Positions 29,850 through 40,469 are shown, counted from the first letter of the stretch. The stretch: DNA of 64,000 nt from Arion vulgaris (GCA_020796225.1 CM036760.1:4210501-4274500); one strand, 5' to 3'. Numbers and translations: made by a program. The notes: a model not told the origin generated them from the sequence alone.

Positions 29850-29884
29850 GTACTTATTAAATCGTTAATTTTTTTTTATTATTT

Positions 29885-30015
29885 ACGCTTTTTATTTACA
29901 ATGTTAGCTTCCCAGAACCCTTCCTCAGTCGCCTCTTATGACATGCGCTGTAGGTTTCAGTGGTACGTACTATATTTTGCTACCATTTAGAGCCCTGGCA
30001 ATACACAGGCGTAGT
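29885..30015 (-). mobile_element. SINE-B, head half
   Basis: Reverse copy from TTTTTATTTACAATGTTAGC to CCTGGCAATACACAGGCGTA; the 3' half is absent. Confidence 0.8.
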
Positions 30016-30189
30016 ATTTACATCCGATTCATATAATTAAACACTACGTGCCCCATGCTTATGCGACATACAAAGCATTGTAATGTACAATTGTTTACAC
30101 ACTGAATTGTGATTCAGACATTTATCTGTACATTTGTATTTTATATATAGGTTGAGAAAAGAAGAGATAGCTAGGAATGAAGCATTCAG

Positions 30190-30362
30190 AGACAATGAGG
30201 GAGAGAGAGAGAGAGAGGCAAGTAATATAAATACTTATGAAACTGAGTACACAATGAGGGAGAGAGAGAGAGAGGCAAGTAATATAAATACTTATGAAAC
30301 TGAGTACACAATGAGGATAGAGAGACAAGTAATATAAATACTTATGAAACTGAGTACACAAT
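30190..30362 (+). repeat. Tandem array, about 60-bp unit, 3 copies
   Basis: Unit: ACAATGAGGGAGAGAGAGAG, GCAAGTAATATAAATACTTA, TGAAACTGAGTAC. Length varies with the GA run. Open frames on both strands derive from it. Confidence 0.93.
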
Positions 30363-30943
30363 GAATTGAAAATATTTCACACGGACTTTGTTCGACAAGA
30401 ACAAAACAATATTTCTAGACTTCGGTCCACCTGTACAGGCAGGTCAAGGTTGCATGAAAGGTGTAAAAATGTTGTTGACGTAACTTTCGTGTCATCATTG
30501 TTAAATACGATAGCATCTACCACCAGGTAAGAATACTGTCGCCGATCAGGTGTTTTCTTATTATCTTGTCATCATCCCGTCGGGAAACGACACGCTCTGT
30601 CTGGTGTCCAGGTGTGATTACAAACCATTAATTCCTCTCCAATATTAGTAATTACATTTCTTCCACTAATTCCCGATAGGATGAACAAATATTTGTATAG
30701 ATCGGACAGTCACAACTTCGTAATATTAAATTACATCGTGCTCAGTCAATCTGAGAGAATTCTCATCTTATTGAAAAAATGTTAACCAGAGAAAGGCTAA
30801 TCACAATAAAACGGATTAAAGGATTAGTGTGTCGACACGTATATGCTGAAGCTGAGATAATATTATAAACTAGTTTTCACAAATACAGACACAAGTATGA
30901 AAGAAAACAACCATGCGTGAAGATTTAGTAAATGTTACATCTT
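30363..30943. other. Unassigned stretch
   Basis: No repeat or exon recognised on either strand. Confidence 0.35.
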
Positions 30944-31192
30944 CGACGAACGCTCCATATCGATCACTTGTTAACCACGCTGTGTGATTTGTATGTGATC
31001 TGAGCCTAAGTGTGATTTTACGTTGTGCTAGTTATGCGCGCTCAAAAAGGCAAGCACATCTGATTTATGCGATGCTTTTTATTTACTAGGTAGCTTCCTC
31101 GGTCCCTACATCAGTCGCCTCTTACGACATGCCTTGTATGTTGCAGTGGTACTGTTATTTGCTTCCTCTGCCGGTCCCGACAGCACAGGGGC
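30944..31192 (-). mobile_element. SINE-B
   Basis: Reverse full-length copy from CTTCGACGAACGCTCCATAT to GTCCCGACAGCACAGGGG. Confidence 0.88.
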
Positions 31193-31257
31193 GGCAAAGA
31201 TTGATTGAACAAGAGGTCGATAGGGAGCGTAAGAAGAAGTAGATTGAACATTTAGAA

Positions 31258-31430
31258 ATTTCTTCTTCTTCTTTTTACGAGCGCCCGCTGTCAATTCAGG
31301 CGGAAGTTACGACACCTGGTATTGCACTTCTGAATGAGTTTTGCGCGAGGCCTAAATTATCCTTTGACAGGTGTCCCTCAACCATGCAGATAGCCTTACC
31401 GACTTCAGAGGTATTTGAAGCTTAGATCCT
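31258..31430 (-). mobile_element. SINE-K body
   Basis: Reverse K body: TTCTTCTTCTTC tail, GAGCGCCCGCTGTCAATTCA, AGTTTTGCGCGAGGCCTA and ACCGACTTCAGAGGT. It sits close to a SINE-B, like the head-to-body order in the 24.1-kb element. Confidence 0.7.
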
Positions 31431-32150
31431 CCAAGTGTGATCGTTACAGGTAACTTTTAACTCTTGCCTTGAATCTCTTACCATCATACTTTTACGGCTG
31501 GAGTTATTTAGTGAAGTGCGACTTTCTATGCATTTTCTGCCTTTGGGGGTTGTTCCGTACGCATCGTATGATAAACATCTTTAATGATCTTTTAGTGCCG
31601 TATCTTGATCTACGCAAAGCGCATTACAACTTTGCGCTGACTGGGTGAGGTCGCCTCGGCTTATAAGCATTTTCGACCTTTCTAGGTATAGTCATTGAAT
31701 TGTCACTTTCTTGTATTCATTCTCTTTACGATTTTTTCGCCGTATATTTGGGCTTTATGATCTTCGCCAAAGAGTATGTCTACAATATTCGTTCTCTGAC
31801 TATATGATCGTTCCGCATCGGTCAGTTCTTCTGGGGATGCTAGTTGTTAATGCAACAGTACCTTGTCCGGTTGTCCCAGTGAGGCAGTTTCGTTAGACAC
31901 TAAAACGCAGCTTTAAGATTTGCGCTTGGCCAACCTTACCCAGTAAATGTATCTGCTCAGATCCTTTGATACGGAGTTTACCACATTCTTCCACTGTTTC
32001 GAGACACTTGCGAAACTGTTGATTCGTTACGCATCGTTCTCATTTATTCTTGCCCACAGCTGGCAATTTTGGTGCAGCCATTTACTCCAAGGAAGTTGGC
32101 ATTCATTCACAGATGATTCGAATGCTGCTATTTCTTATGTTTCAGCATCT
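31431..32150. other. Unassigned stretch
   Basis: Mixed composition with scattered CpG. Open frames at 31947-32333 and 32050-32697 run into the 36-bp array. No domain recognised. Confidence 0.35.
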
Positions 32151-32154
32151 AATT

Positions 32155-32590
32155 TGGCAACTTTTCATGGCCAGGAGATGTGTTTATTTTGTTCAGGATT
32201 TTGGCCGATGTTTTACTTGTTCCACGAGTTTCATCCAGGAGACAGGACGTTCGTTTCAGGCACACGGAGTGTGTATGATTTTGTCAGCACTAATCCTGAC
32301 GCCAGTGAGATGTTTCATGATCTTATTGACTAAGGATTTCATGGCCAGGAGATGTGTTTATTTTGTCAGGATTTCATGCCAGGAGATGTTTTATTTTGTT
32401 CAGGATTTCATGGCCCAGAGATGTGTTTATTTTGTTCAGGTTTCATGGCCAGAGATGTGTTTATTTTGTTCGGCATTTCATGGCCAGGAGATGTGTTTAT
32501 TTTGTTCAGGTTTCAGGGCCCAGATGGTTATTTTGTTCAGGATTTCATGGCCAGGAGATGTGTTTATTTTGTTCAGGATTTTTGGACCTG
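32155..32590 (+). repeat. 36-bp degenerate tandem array
   Basis: Unit ATTTCATGGCCAGGAGATGT plus GTTTATTTTGTTCAGG. One unit at 32163-32198, a unique gap, then seven to eight units from 32336. The unit is 12 codons, giving a CLFCSGFHGQEM-type peptide by chance. Confidence 0.93.
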
Positions 32591-33345
32591 CATTGATTTT
32601 CCGCACTTGCACTACTACCACTACCTGTAGCTCTCCCTCGCTCCCTACCCTCTTGGCCAGACCAGGAACCTTTTCTGTTTCCAGGGTCACCACGTGAAGG
32701 TGGGATATGATCTTAATTAGTGCAGCTCTCTAATCCTGGCGTGCCGTTGTTCCTATACGCCTTTGACCCCTAGAAATCTCTAATTGAACTAAAATGAATC
32801 TTTCTTTTGAATCCCACCAAATCTCAATGGTTCCCTTGAATCTCTTTCTCTCTCTCTGGAACTTTCAGTACTCCACATCAATGAACAAGGTCAAACCACT
32901 TTGGGAACCTGAGTGACATTAGCACACACATCTGGCCAGTTCTTCCTTTACATACTTGGTGTTCTGTGACCTCGTTGCTTCATGTTGGTTGTCGTGTTCC
33001 AGCATCATTACATGTTTGTTATGTCGTTGGTCGCTGTTTCACAACGGACTATGGCGTCTCATTGTTAGATAATCAACCCGTGATGCCGACTATGCTCGCT
33101 CGTGCGTGAACCTTTGTTTGCTAAAGCACCACGGATGAATGCCTTTTAGTTAGTAGTCAGCACCAATGGCTGTGGAATATCTGTATTTTATTCAAACATT
33201 TCATTATTTTGAATCGAATGGATTTTGTAATTCAGCTTTAACAGAACAGGCTTTATTCTAGTGTACTTTTCCTTTCGATTTCTTTATGGTATTGAGGCAG
33301 GTACCTAATTTGTGCCTTAAAAACTATCGATTTGTACGCTTGTGT
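32591..33345. other. Unassigned stretch
   Basis: No repeat family or exon recognised. Confidence 0.35.
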
Positions 33346-33418
33346 GTTGCCTAAGCTCGCAGGGGGAGCAAAGAATAGTAACACTGCGACCTACAAGGAA
33401 TGTTGTAAGAGACGACTG
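33346..33418 (+). mobile_element. SINE-B head, split by repeat J
   Basis: GGGGGAGCAAAGAATAGTAA to TAAGAGACGACTG, then J; resumes at 33552. Confidence 0.9.
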
Positions 33419-33551
33419 TTTCATTCTGGAATTAGTTCACACAGGAGACATTTCACAGGTGTTAGCGTTTGGTATACTTTTCGTTGGTACATGAACGGAG
33501 CATATATGGGGTGACCCGTTGCAGTGAAGTTGGAACCGTACTTATGAACTA
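33419..33551 (+). mobile_element. Repeat J, 133 bp, inserted in SINE-B
   Basis: Flanked by a perfect 13-bp duplication TAAGAGACGACTG (33406-33418 and 33552-33564). The interrupted sequence is a known motif, so the boundaries are exact. Same 133-bp length as 8879-9011. No terminal inverted repeats, poly(A) or Pol III boxes that I can see. Class unknown; duplication length favours retroposition. Confidence 0.92.
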
Positions 33552-33645
33552 TAAGAGACGACTGAGGTAGGCGCCTGGGGAAGCTTCCCTAGTAACTAAA
33601 AAGCGTCGCAGATATCGGATGTACTGACCTACTTGTAGGCCCGTT
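33552..33645 (+). mobile_element. SINE-B, right part, 3'-truncated
   Basis: Continues GAGGTAGGCGCCTGGGGAAG to CCTACTTGTAGGCCC. Confidence 0.9.
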
Positions 33646-33654
33646 TTCTAGCTG

Positions 33655-33830
33655 TATTTCATTTATTTTACATCAGCCACTTGTAAATCACTTGTTTATG
33701 GTTAATAAATGGTTTAACCCTCAAAGCGTTAGTTCGTTGTGCAAGTTAAACATCTACAAACCTGTAGGGCAGCGCATACGGTTTCTACATGTTTTTTAAA
33801 AATTCGGATTCGCCTTCCTTTTAGGATAAG
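33655..33830 (-). mobile_element. Diverged SINE-B-like copy
   Basis: CATCAGCCACTTGTAAATCA, CCTCAAAGCGTTAGTTCGTT, GTAGGGCAGCGCATACGG and TACATGTTTTTT follow the reverse SINE-B order at low identity. Confidence 0.55.
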
Positions 33831-33887
33831 AGTCTATTCAGCTTAAATGAAAATTCTGTAAATCAGACAACTACCTTCTATCGACCG

Positions 33888-33978
33888 GTGTGTTGTCGGG
33901 CTCTCAGAAGATCACAGAATAGTACTACTGCCACCTACAAGACGTAAGAGGCGACTGAGGTAGTAAAAAAAAAAAAAA
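33888..33978 (+). mobile_element. SINE-B head with poly(A)
   Basis: GTTGTCGGGCTCTCAGAAGA to GACGTAAGAGGCGACTGAGG, then a 15-base A run. Ending at the core with an A run is unusual for this family. Confidence 0.75.
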
Positions 33979-34017
33979 AGGAACCCTTTCATACCTCGTG
34001 GTATATAGGGCAATACA

Positions 34018-34240
34018 GTGTTAGGCCTGCATTATTCATTGACCGTCGGCACACGATGGGTGATGTGGTCAGCATCACGCCGGCCGCCTTTACTTTCCCA
34101 TAGCATGTCTGGTACCCAGTTGAGTGGTCAACCTGAGAGCCGTCGGGTCGGAAAATTCCACGCGCACTGCGGAGTTGACCCAGACCACCAACTTGAGAAG
34201 CGAGTTCACTAACAACTACGCTACCTCGGCTGAGAAGGAT
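34018..34240 (+). mobile_element. Probable SINE R
   Basis: Contains GTGATGTGGTCAGCATCACG and CCGGCCGCCTTTACTTTCCC, a block I associate with mollusc dispersed repeats from memory only, followed by GTCTGGTACCCAGTTGAGTG and a head-like CGCTACCTCGGCTGAGA end. GC-richer than its surroundings. Single copy here. Confidence 0.45.
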
Positions 34241-35293
34241 AAGATAGCCCCTAAATCAACAATAAAAGCATTTCCCGAATATGGATGTTGCTTTGGTTCT
34301 ACTTGAATTTTCGCATAATAACATGTCCGTTGCAATCAAACGTGTTATCAAAAAATTCCGCATATTCAGGGCCTCAGATCAGCACAAAAAAATCACAAAT
34401 CAGTTTTATTGAACAAGGGCTCGATATCAAAAAGATGCGTCATATAAGCGCAAGAAGAAGATAGCAATAACATCCCATACAAGTAACACTTGGTATGGTA
34501 TGCTAAGAAAATGGAAAAATAAAGGCACCCAGATTCCAACTGAATTACCTTTGTGACCTTCCAAACGTGTACCAGCACTTCCCAATTAAATATTCGATTT
34601 TCTTCAGGCTTCTTAACCAAAAATATTCTTTTCAAGGTCGAACAAAAAAAAGGTCAGCCTTGAAGATAACACAGGTACCCACCCCCCGACTCGACAAATA
34701 GAAACTTCAATCAGCCCCGGATTGAAACCCTCTCTCGTAACCTGAGCATTGTTCAAGAGAGGCCTGGTGGCCAGCCGATTCTGTCGGTGGTTAAGGATTG
34801 TCTGCTCCTGCTGCCTGCCAATCGTTGTCCGCTTGGGGTTAAACTCTGACGTCAGTTTGGCGGTAATCTAGTGTTTGTGTTAGGTTATTTGACCATGGTC
34901 ATTTTCTTCAACCAGGACTTCTCGCCTAGTACATTCAACTTTTATGTTCACTTATGATTTGGATACCCGTGTACTAGGTAGTTGTGAATTTCGCGTGGAA
35001 AATGGTAAATTGAAACACTGTAATTCATTTTTTAAAGTATCTAGCTTTCGTAAATATTTCAGTGATTATATTTATTTTGTAGGTTCAAGCTTCGATCAGA
35101 AATGATTGACACGTAGTGTGTGTACTAAATTATCATGTTAGTAGCAATTTAGGAAATTAATTCCGTATAAACCTAGCCTCTACTGTGTACAACTCTTGCT
35201 AGCTTGTATATTTCTAAATGATTCAATGTGTCAGTAACTAACATACACAGTGTGTCGTCAAGTCATGATTGATTATGTGATTGTGTTATAACC
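34241..35293. other. Unassigned stretch
   Basis: About 1 kb, AT-rich, no repeat family recognised. GCCTGGTGGCCAGCCG near 34763 is a short palindrome-like spot. Confidence 0.35.
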
Positions 35294-35494
35294 ATGGGCG
35301 TATACATTAGACTACATGCATTTTACCAAGAAAGGGAAAATAAATAAAATCATTTTAGTTGGTACTTTAGTTTACTAAGCTTAAATTTAGAAGACCTGAG
35401 TCGCACAAAATTGAGTGTATATAGTGTTAGCAAATAACCATTTTCTAAGGGGTGGCACTTGGCCCCTCTTGCCATAAACGTATGGACGCCCATG
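35294..35494 (+). mobile_element. Second terminal-inverted-repeat element, hAT-like, 201 bp
   Basis: Begins CATGGGCGTATACAT and ends ATGGACGCCCATG; the first 8 bases and last 8 are exact inverses. Flanking octamers GTTATAAC and ATTAGAAA agree at 5 of 8 positions, so the duplication is decayed. The inside is AT-rich without coding capacity. CATGGGCGG also starts the hAT-H copy at 54467. Confidence 0.65.
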
Positions 35495-35849
35495 ATTAGA
35501 AAGCATATTACTTATATATATAAATTATATATATAGCTTTTTTAATGAAGTCGACTTATGAGAATGTTCGATTTTGTGCAATATACAATCTGATATAATT
35601 GTTATTATATAGTTGTTTATTTGTTTTCCTTTTTGAAATTGTTTAAAGATATACTTAACTGAATCCAATCTTTATTTCTTTCATTGATTAATTGATCAAG
35701 CAGAGACTATCTCCAGATTGACTAAGAACGGAATAATTTCCAATATTTCATGTGCCATGTTGATTCATTCTGTCAAACAGTTTTTTCTATCTATCTATAT
35801 CCTCTTCGTGTCACGATTGACATAGGCCTTTCATTGTTGCCTTTCTACC
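35495..35849. other. Unassigned stretch
   Basis: AT-rich with a TATATATA tract at 35515-35535. Confidence 0.35.
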
Positions 35850-36700
35850 AACTGTCTACTAGGCCATGCCACACTCCTTCAACTCTCTCTCTACAGTTCT
35901 TCTCCATGTTTCCTTTGGAGGTCCAGGCCTTCTCTTCTCTCCGATGTCCGTCTGAGAGCTGTCCTTAGCAATGTCTCCACTATCATACGACATACATGTC
36001 CAAACCACCTCCATCTTCGTCTTGTAATGATAGTGTCCAAAGATGCACAATCTGTTCGTTTCAAAAGCTCCTCATTTGTTATGGTATTTGGCCAGAAAAT
36101 GTGCAGCATTCTTCTTAAACATTTATTCTGAAATGTCTCCAACTTTTTATTATGTGTTGGGTCATTTTCCAGCATTCACTACTGTATAATAGCACTCCTA
36201 GTACATTACTTCTATATATTTTAAGTTTTGTCCTAAGATTTAGTCCTTTTGATTCCCAAATTTTGTTGAGCATGTCAAAAGTTTATCTTGCCTTTTGATT
36301 TTTCGATGATATCATTTTCTGAATCTTTATCTGGCAATACTGTACTTCCCAGGTTTACAAAATCTCCATTTGGATACTGTACTTCCCAGGTATACAAAAT
36401 CTCCATCTTGCGATACTGTACTTCCCAGGTATACAAAATCTTATCTTGCGATACACGTACAAACGTGTTTCACTAGTTACCAAGTTTTACTGCAGTCTTC
36501 CCCCTATTTCGATATTCATCTTGCGATACTGTACTTCCCAGGTATACAAAATCTCTATCTGGCGATATTGTACTTCCCAGGTATACAAAATCCTGGACTT
36601 CCTCTATAACTTCATTTTCTAATACAATTGAGTTCTCAAATTTATGATTATTTCTCATTACCTTCGTATTCGCTATATTTATTTGAAGTTCTATTGTTTG
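35850..36700 (-). mobile_element. LINE-Y-like 3' end with internal tandem amplification
   Basis: Minus-strand pieces: VQDFVYLGSTIS near 36600, MTHNKKLETFQNKCLRRML near 36150, a Trp-rich RRRWRWFGHVCRM near 36010, and KETWRRTVERELKECGMA at the end. Domain order is that of a LINE C-terminus. The YLGST segment has been repeated (36333-36593). Stops and shifts make it dead. Confidence 0.85.
36333..36593 (-). repeat. 39-bp tandem array made from the LINE YLGS motif
   Basis: About six units of (plus strand) ATACTGTACTTCCCAGGTAT plus ACAAAATCTCCATCTTGCG. On the minus strand each unit is 13 codons reading DFVYLGSTVS, a motif conserved in many LINE polyproteins. One gap at 36455-36515 holds diverged sequence. 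Confidence 0.92.
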
Positions 36701-36891
36701 AGCTGTTCTGGAAAAGAAATTTTGTGTCCATCATCTAATGTTTTTCCTCTAATCTTTATCGTTGTCTTTCTCTTACTAGAAGACCCTCAATGTTACTTTT
36801 AGCATGATTTTAACATTTCTCTTTACGTGTTTATAGTACTTAACTTAGTCTTTTCTATCTCTCTTAATGAACTCTTGATTGAATTATCAAT

Positions 36892-37092
36892 AAACCCGCG
36901 TGTTGTCTGGACTGCAAGGAGCAAAGAATAGTAACACTGCGACCTACAAGACGACTGAGGTAGGAGGGCCTAGTGAAGCTAGCCTAGTAAATAAAAAGCG
37001 TCGCAGAAATATGATGTGCTGGTAGACCTGTAGACGCATATCTGGCGGCACAACGTACAATTGCTCGCATCGGATTACAAAGAAGAAGATTC
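36892..37092 (+). mobile_element. SINE-B with core deletion
   Basis: The core is shortened: CTACAAGACGACTGAGG lacks GCATGTCGTAAGAG. Ends CAAAGAAGAAGATT. Confidence 0.85.
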
Positions 37093-37257
37093 ATTATTAC
37101 AAATTCCAGAATAAATGTCTATAAGAAGACGTTTATGACAAGTTGTAAATCACAAAGTAATTTCTTCTAACCTCTCACTAAAATAATGGGAGTCTGGTCA
37201 ATGCAGTGGATACTAGTTCAGTCTTGACTGTTAAGTACATTATCTAGTCCTAATATC

Positions 37258-37535
37258 TTAATACTGTGTCCATGTGAATAACTTTCAATGCAAACCCTTG
37301 TCAGTTCAAAATCGAGAAGAGTAGGCTGGAAAGCAGCTGCCCGACCAAATATCATTAGAAAAAAATAAAATGACTACAAAATATCTTCAAAATTACATCG
37401 GACACTCTCGCCGGTGCTACGGAGCTCGTAACACTACAGCTGAGATCTTCCTGTGTAAGAAAGAGATCGGAGCACACATGGCGTGACATGGTTACTCATC
37501 GAAGTGCAATGATTATGGTCCTATCAAGCAATTAG
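37258..37535 (+). mobile_element. SINE-I
   Basis: Sense copy with CTCTCGCCGGTGCTACGGAG, AGATCTTCCTGTGTAAGAAA, GAGATCGGAGCACACATGG and GTTACTCATCGAAGTGCAAT. Ends TATCAAGCAATTA without a long tail. Confidence 0.78.
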
Positions 37536-37804
37536 TAGATATTCATGCTAAAGTAGACATACCGTTCATTAATCTGCCACTGCCTAACAATACTACTATA
37601 TGTCTATTAAGCGCAGACATTCTCATACAAATGATATAGTTTACATAAATTTACAAGTGTTTAGTCGCAACTACTTGAATATAATAATCATATACAGTCT
37701 GACAGCATTATATAGATATCTCATTTATGTACGTTAGTAATACATTCGATCTAGTGCTAATAAGCAAAGGATTGACTTTTTTGTACTGGGGTACTCATGG
37801 CACG

Positions 37805-37940
37805 TGTGTTCCCGGGGCTCGCACGCAAGAGGAGCAAAGAATAATATCACTGCGACCTACAAGGCATGTCGTAAGAGGCGACTGATGTAAGGGTTTAGGT
37901 ACAGCTACCCTAGTAAATAAAAAGCGTCTAAGAAATCATT
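37805..37940 (+). mobile_element. SINE-B, 3'-truncated
   Basis: Clean head (GTGTGTTCCCGGGGCTCGCA) and core through AAATAAAAAGCGTC, then lost. Confidence 0.83.
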
Positions 37941-37974
37941 GCACTGGTTATTTCATTTTCGTCTTTCATTATTA

Positions 37975-38075
37975 TTACCTACAATGAACTCCGTGGCTCC
38001 AGTAATATTCCTCAGAATCTTTGGATAAAATGCACGCATGAACTGAATAACACAATACAGATTCGAACTCCGCCC
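37975..38075 (-). mobile_element. SINE-L fragment
   Basis: ATGAACTCCGTGGCTCCAGT and the reverse B box CAGATTCGAACTCCGCC. Cut by the SINE-B that follows; the piece at 38316 also reads as SINE-L. Confidence 0.68.
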
Positions 38076-38315
38076 GTTGTGGTGCCTGGGCACGCAAAGA
38101 ATAATACAACTGCGACCTACAAGACATGCCATAAGAGGCGACGGAGGTAGGGGTCTAGGGAAGCTACTCTAAATAAAAAGCGTCACAGAAATCAAATGTG
38201 ATGGCCTACTTGTAGGGGCATAACTGCACAACGTGCAATCGCTCTTAGGATCAGATCACATACAAATCACACAGAGTGGTTAACAAGTGGTCGATATGAA
38301 ATGTTTGAAGAAGTT
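38076..38315 (+). mobile_element. SINE-B
   Basis: Full body from TTGTGGTGCCTGGGCACGCA to ATGTTTGAAGAAG. Inserted among SINE-L pieces. Confidence 0.88.
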
Positions 38316-38480
38316 CTATGGTTTCCCATATGTTTCCCAAATATTGGCTGAAATGGAAAAAACCACCCAACGAGAGTGTTGCACAAAACACAAACTCCGT
38401 AGCACCAGTGACATTTCCAGTGATCTCTTTAAATAAAAAAGCATATATGCGCTGAACGGTGCATTCCGCATTCGTGTCCA
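38316..38480 (-). mobile_element. SINE-L central part
   Basis: GAGAGTGTTGCACAAAACAC then AAACTCCGTAGCACCAGTGA, the reverse of the shared L/I centre, followed by CATATATGCGCTGAACGGT. Confidence 0.65.
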
Positions 38481-38566
38481 CAAGAGGGGGAGAGTGAGCA
38501 ATAATTGAAGGCATGGATACTAGAAGACGATAGGTAGGGGACGACAAAGGCTGCAGCGGAAAGATA

Positions 38567-38773
38567 ATTTTTTTTCCCTGATCCAAACGCACTTCAGCTT
38601 TTCAGATTTTCGGCTCGGTGCCATGGACATCGTAACCTTTCGGTTCGGTGCCACGAACACCGTAAATCTGGAAAACCTGTGGCTTTTCTGACAGTCCGTG
38701 GAATTGAACCGCACTCACAGGGGGCCTATCACCCATCGTACAACGCGCTACGAACACGCTGGGCAGGCGGGCG
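38567..38773 (-). mobile_element. SINE-C
   Basis: T-run, CCTGATCCAAACGCAC to GAACACGCTGGGCAGGCGGG. B box reversed as GAATTGAACCGC. Confidence 0.92.
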
Positions 38774-38899
38774 GTGTAAAGTGATTAAGGAACTGAAAAA
38801 TAAGCTGATTTCTTTTGAAGAAGTTGAAAGTTAGCCGTACGTTCGAAAGATCATTGGCTCAATCTTAATCGGGACCCCGCGCATAATTCAATTCATAAG

Positions 38900-39010
38900 T
38901 TTATTTATCTACCTCATAGATCCCCTATGATTGTTACTGGAGCTACGGAGCTCGTGCTTTGAGAAATACGTTCTGCGGGCTGCAAGACATGTCATTGTAA
39001 AGGGACTAAG
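38900..39010 (+). mobile_element. SINE-L central fragment
   Basis: TTACTGGAGCTACGGAGCTC, GTGCTTTGAGAAATACGTTC and GGAAAGCTCGGTGCAATGAT. Confidence 0.68.
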
Positions 39011-39099
39011 CCATGTGGAAAGCTCGGTGCAATGATCTTCACCGTTAGAATCATTTTTAGACAACAAAATCTGAGCTCCAACTTCATGAAATCTTTTAC

Positions 39100-39378
39100 G
39101 TTCTGTTTTCTATCAGATTTTCAGTTATGTATTCCTACATTGTGGGTATATTTAGCTTAAGCGGTAGTGAGCTCCATCACAACCCAAGCATAAATGGTTG
39201 AAACTCGCGGCGGGCAAGTTTCTAACCAAATTAGTTCCTTTGAATTTTTACGAACTGTAAAAATGGATCTCGCCGTTCAGAAAGCAACGGCAAAACTACT
39301 GAACGTATAAGTGGTGATTAGAAAACTAACGACTTGTTTAGTGTGGATGATGGCTAGGCCATGTCAAGGATAGGCTTT
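39100..39378 (+). mobile_element. SINE-M
   Basis: TTGAATTTTTACGAACTGTA, CGCCGTTCAGAAAGCAACGG and CTACTGAACGTATAAGTGGT, then AACTAACGACTTGTTTAGTG and CCATGTCAAGGATAGG. The tRNA-like head is weak. Confidence 0.7.
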
Positions 39379-39388
39379 GATTTCCATT

Positions 39389-39634
39389 CTTCGTTACGTT
39401 CGTTCTTTACGACCAATTTTAATCACTTTTTGTGATATGTTTGATCTGTGCCAAGAATGTGATACGTTGCACATTGGTTTGGTAGGCCCTTAAACGCATA
39501 GACTTCTACATGTTTAGGACATGTGCATATGATTTCAGTCTAACCTCCTTCGTCGCCTCTTACAACGTGGGTGGCAGTTAACAGTGGTTCTATTCTTTAC
39601 ACCCCAAATGTGGGCCCCGGTAACCACTCGGGCG
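39389..39634 (-). mobile_element. SINE-A, full length with target duplication
   Basis: Flanked by GATTTCCATT (39379-39388) and GATTTTCATT (39635-39644), 10 bp with one mismatch. Head reads CCGGTAACCACTCGGGCG in plus orientation. Confidence 0.9.
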
Positions 39635-39709
39635 GATTTTCATTTAATTCCTACATTGCCTCATATCAAAGTTTATCATAAAGCGGTTTTACAGCCGAAA
39701 TATTTGCCT

Positions 39710-39948
39710 CATTGCTCCGGGTTTGATCCCATATGGCTCCGTTCCTCTCCCCAGAAATGGCACGCCACCTGCTGAGAGTATTTTACGAACTCTGTTTTAA
39801 AGGGTTTAAAACGAACTCTGTAGCTCCAGCAACAATCGTAGTGGTTTCTCGATAAAATGCACTTGTGAACAAACCCGTGCGGTCCGGATTCGAACAAACA
39901 ACCTTCGACTTGCAAGGCTACGGCCTAGCCACTGAGACCCCCCAAACG
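39710..39948 (-). mobile_element. SINE-L, with a duplicated centre
   Basis: GCCACCTGCTGAGAGTATTT, then ACGAACTCTGTTTTAAAGGG and AACGAACTCTGTAGCTCCAG show a short internal duplication. Reverse B box GGATTCGAAC and head CTAGCCACTGAGACC are visible. Confidence 0.78.
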
Positions 39949-40175
39949 TTTAGCATAAGTGATGGTAGCGTCTGTGACAAGTAAGGGGACATGGTTTGAT
40001 ATTACCAGAAGCCTTCTAGCATGAACAGCGTCCCAGTGACAACGTATAGGTACATGATTCGTATCTCCCTTTAAATAAAATAATTTCCTCCTGGAGCGAC
40101 CTGATTATTTTTCCAGTGATCCGTGATGTCAGTGCAGGTATACAGGTGCATCATTCTATGATACAGATAGACAGC

Positions 40176-40300
40176 TGCATCAGACGGCACCGTAATGGGG
40201 GTGCGGCATAAGCAGCGATTACAATTGAAGGTTATTTTAAGGAACAACCATTTAAGGACAGGCATTTCGAAGACTTGCATCATACTGAGAAAATATGCCG
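40176..40300 (+). repeat. Dispersed repeat Q, copy 1
   Basis: Aligns with 43147-43271: GACGGCAC.GTAA, GCGGCATAAGCA, ATTACAATTGA.GGTTATTTT and CGAAGACTTGCATCATACTG. Copies are 3 kb apart and bracket the candidate exons at 41879-42802. Confidence 0.75.
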
Positions 40301-40469
40301 CACGGCCCTGCAGGTTGGTTCCTAGTCCTATCAGAGACGGATGATACCATGTTTCTCTCGAGATAACACTGAGCGTGTAAAAGAACATTTGACAGTGACA
40401 AATCGACCAGGCTGAAAAAACTCCTTGTCCGAACAAAATAAACTAGTCATCACTAAAATCAAGTACCCA

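Noticed and set aside
32155..32590. Cys-rich repeat peptide (CLFCSGFHGQEM) as a secreted or venom-like protein
   Set aside because: The 36-bp unit is decayed with indels that break every frame; no signal peptide or splice context.
31947..32697. 128- and 215-codon frames
   Set aside because: Largely the 36-bp array plus unassigned flank; no domain or codon-conservation evidence.
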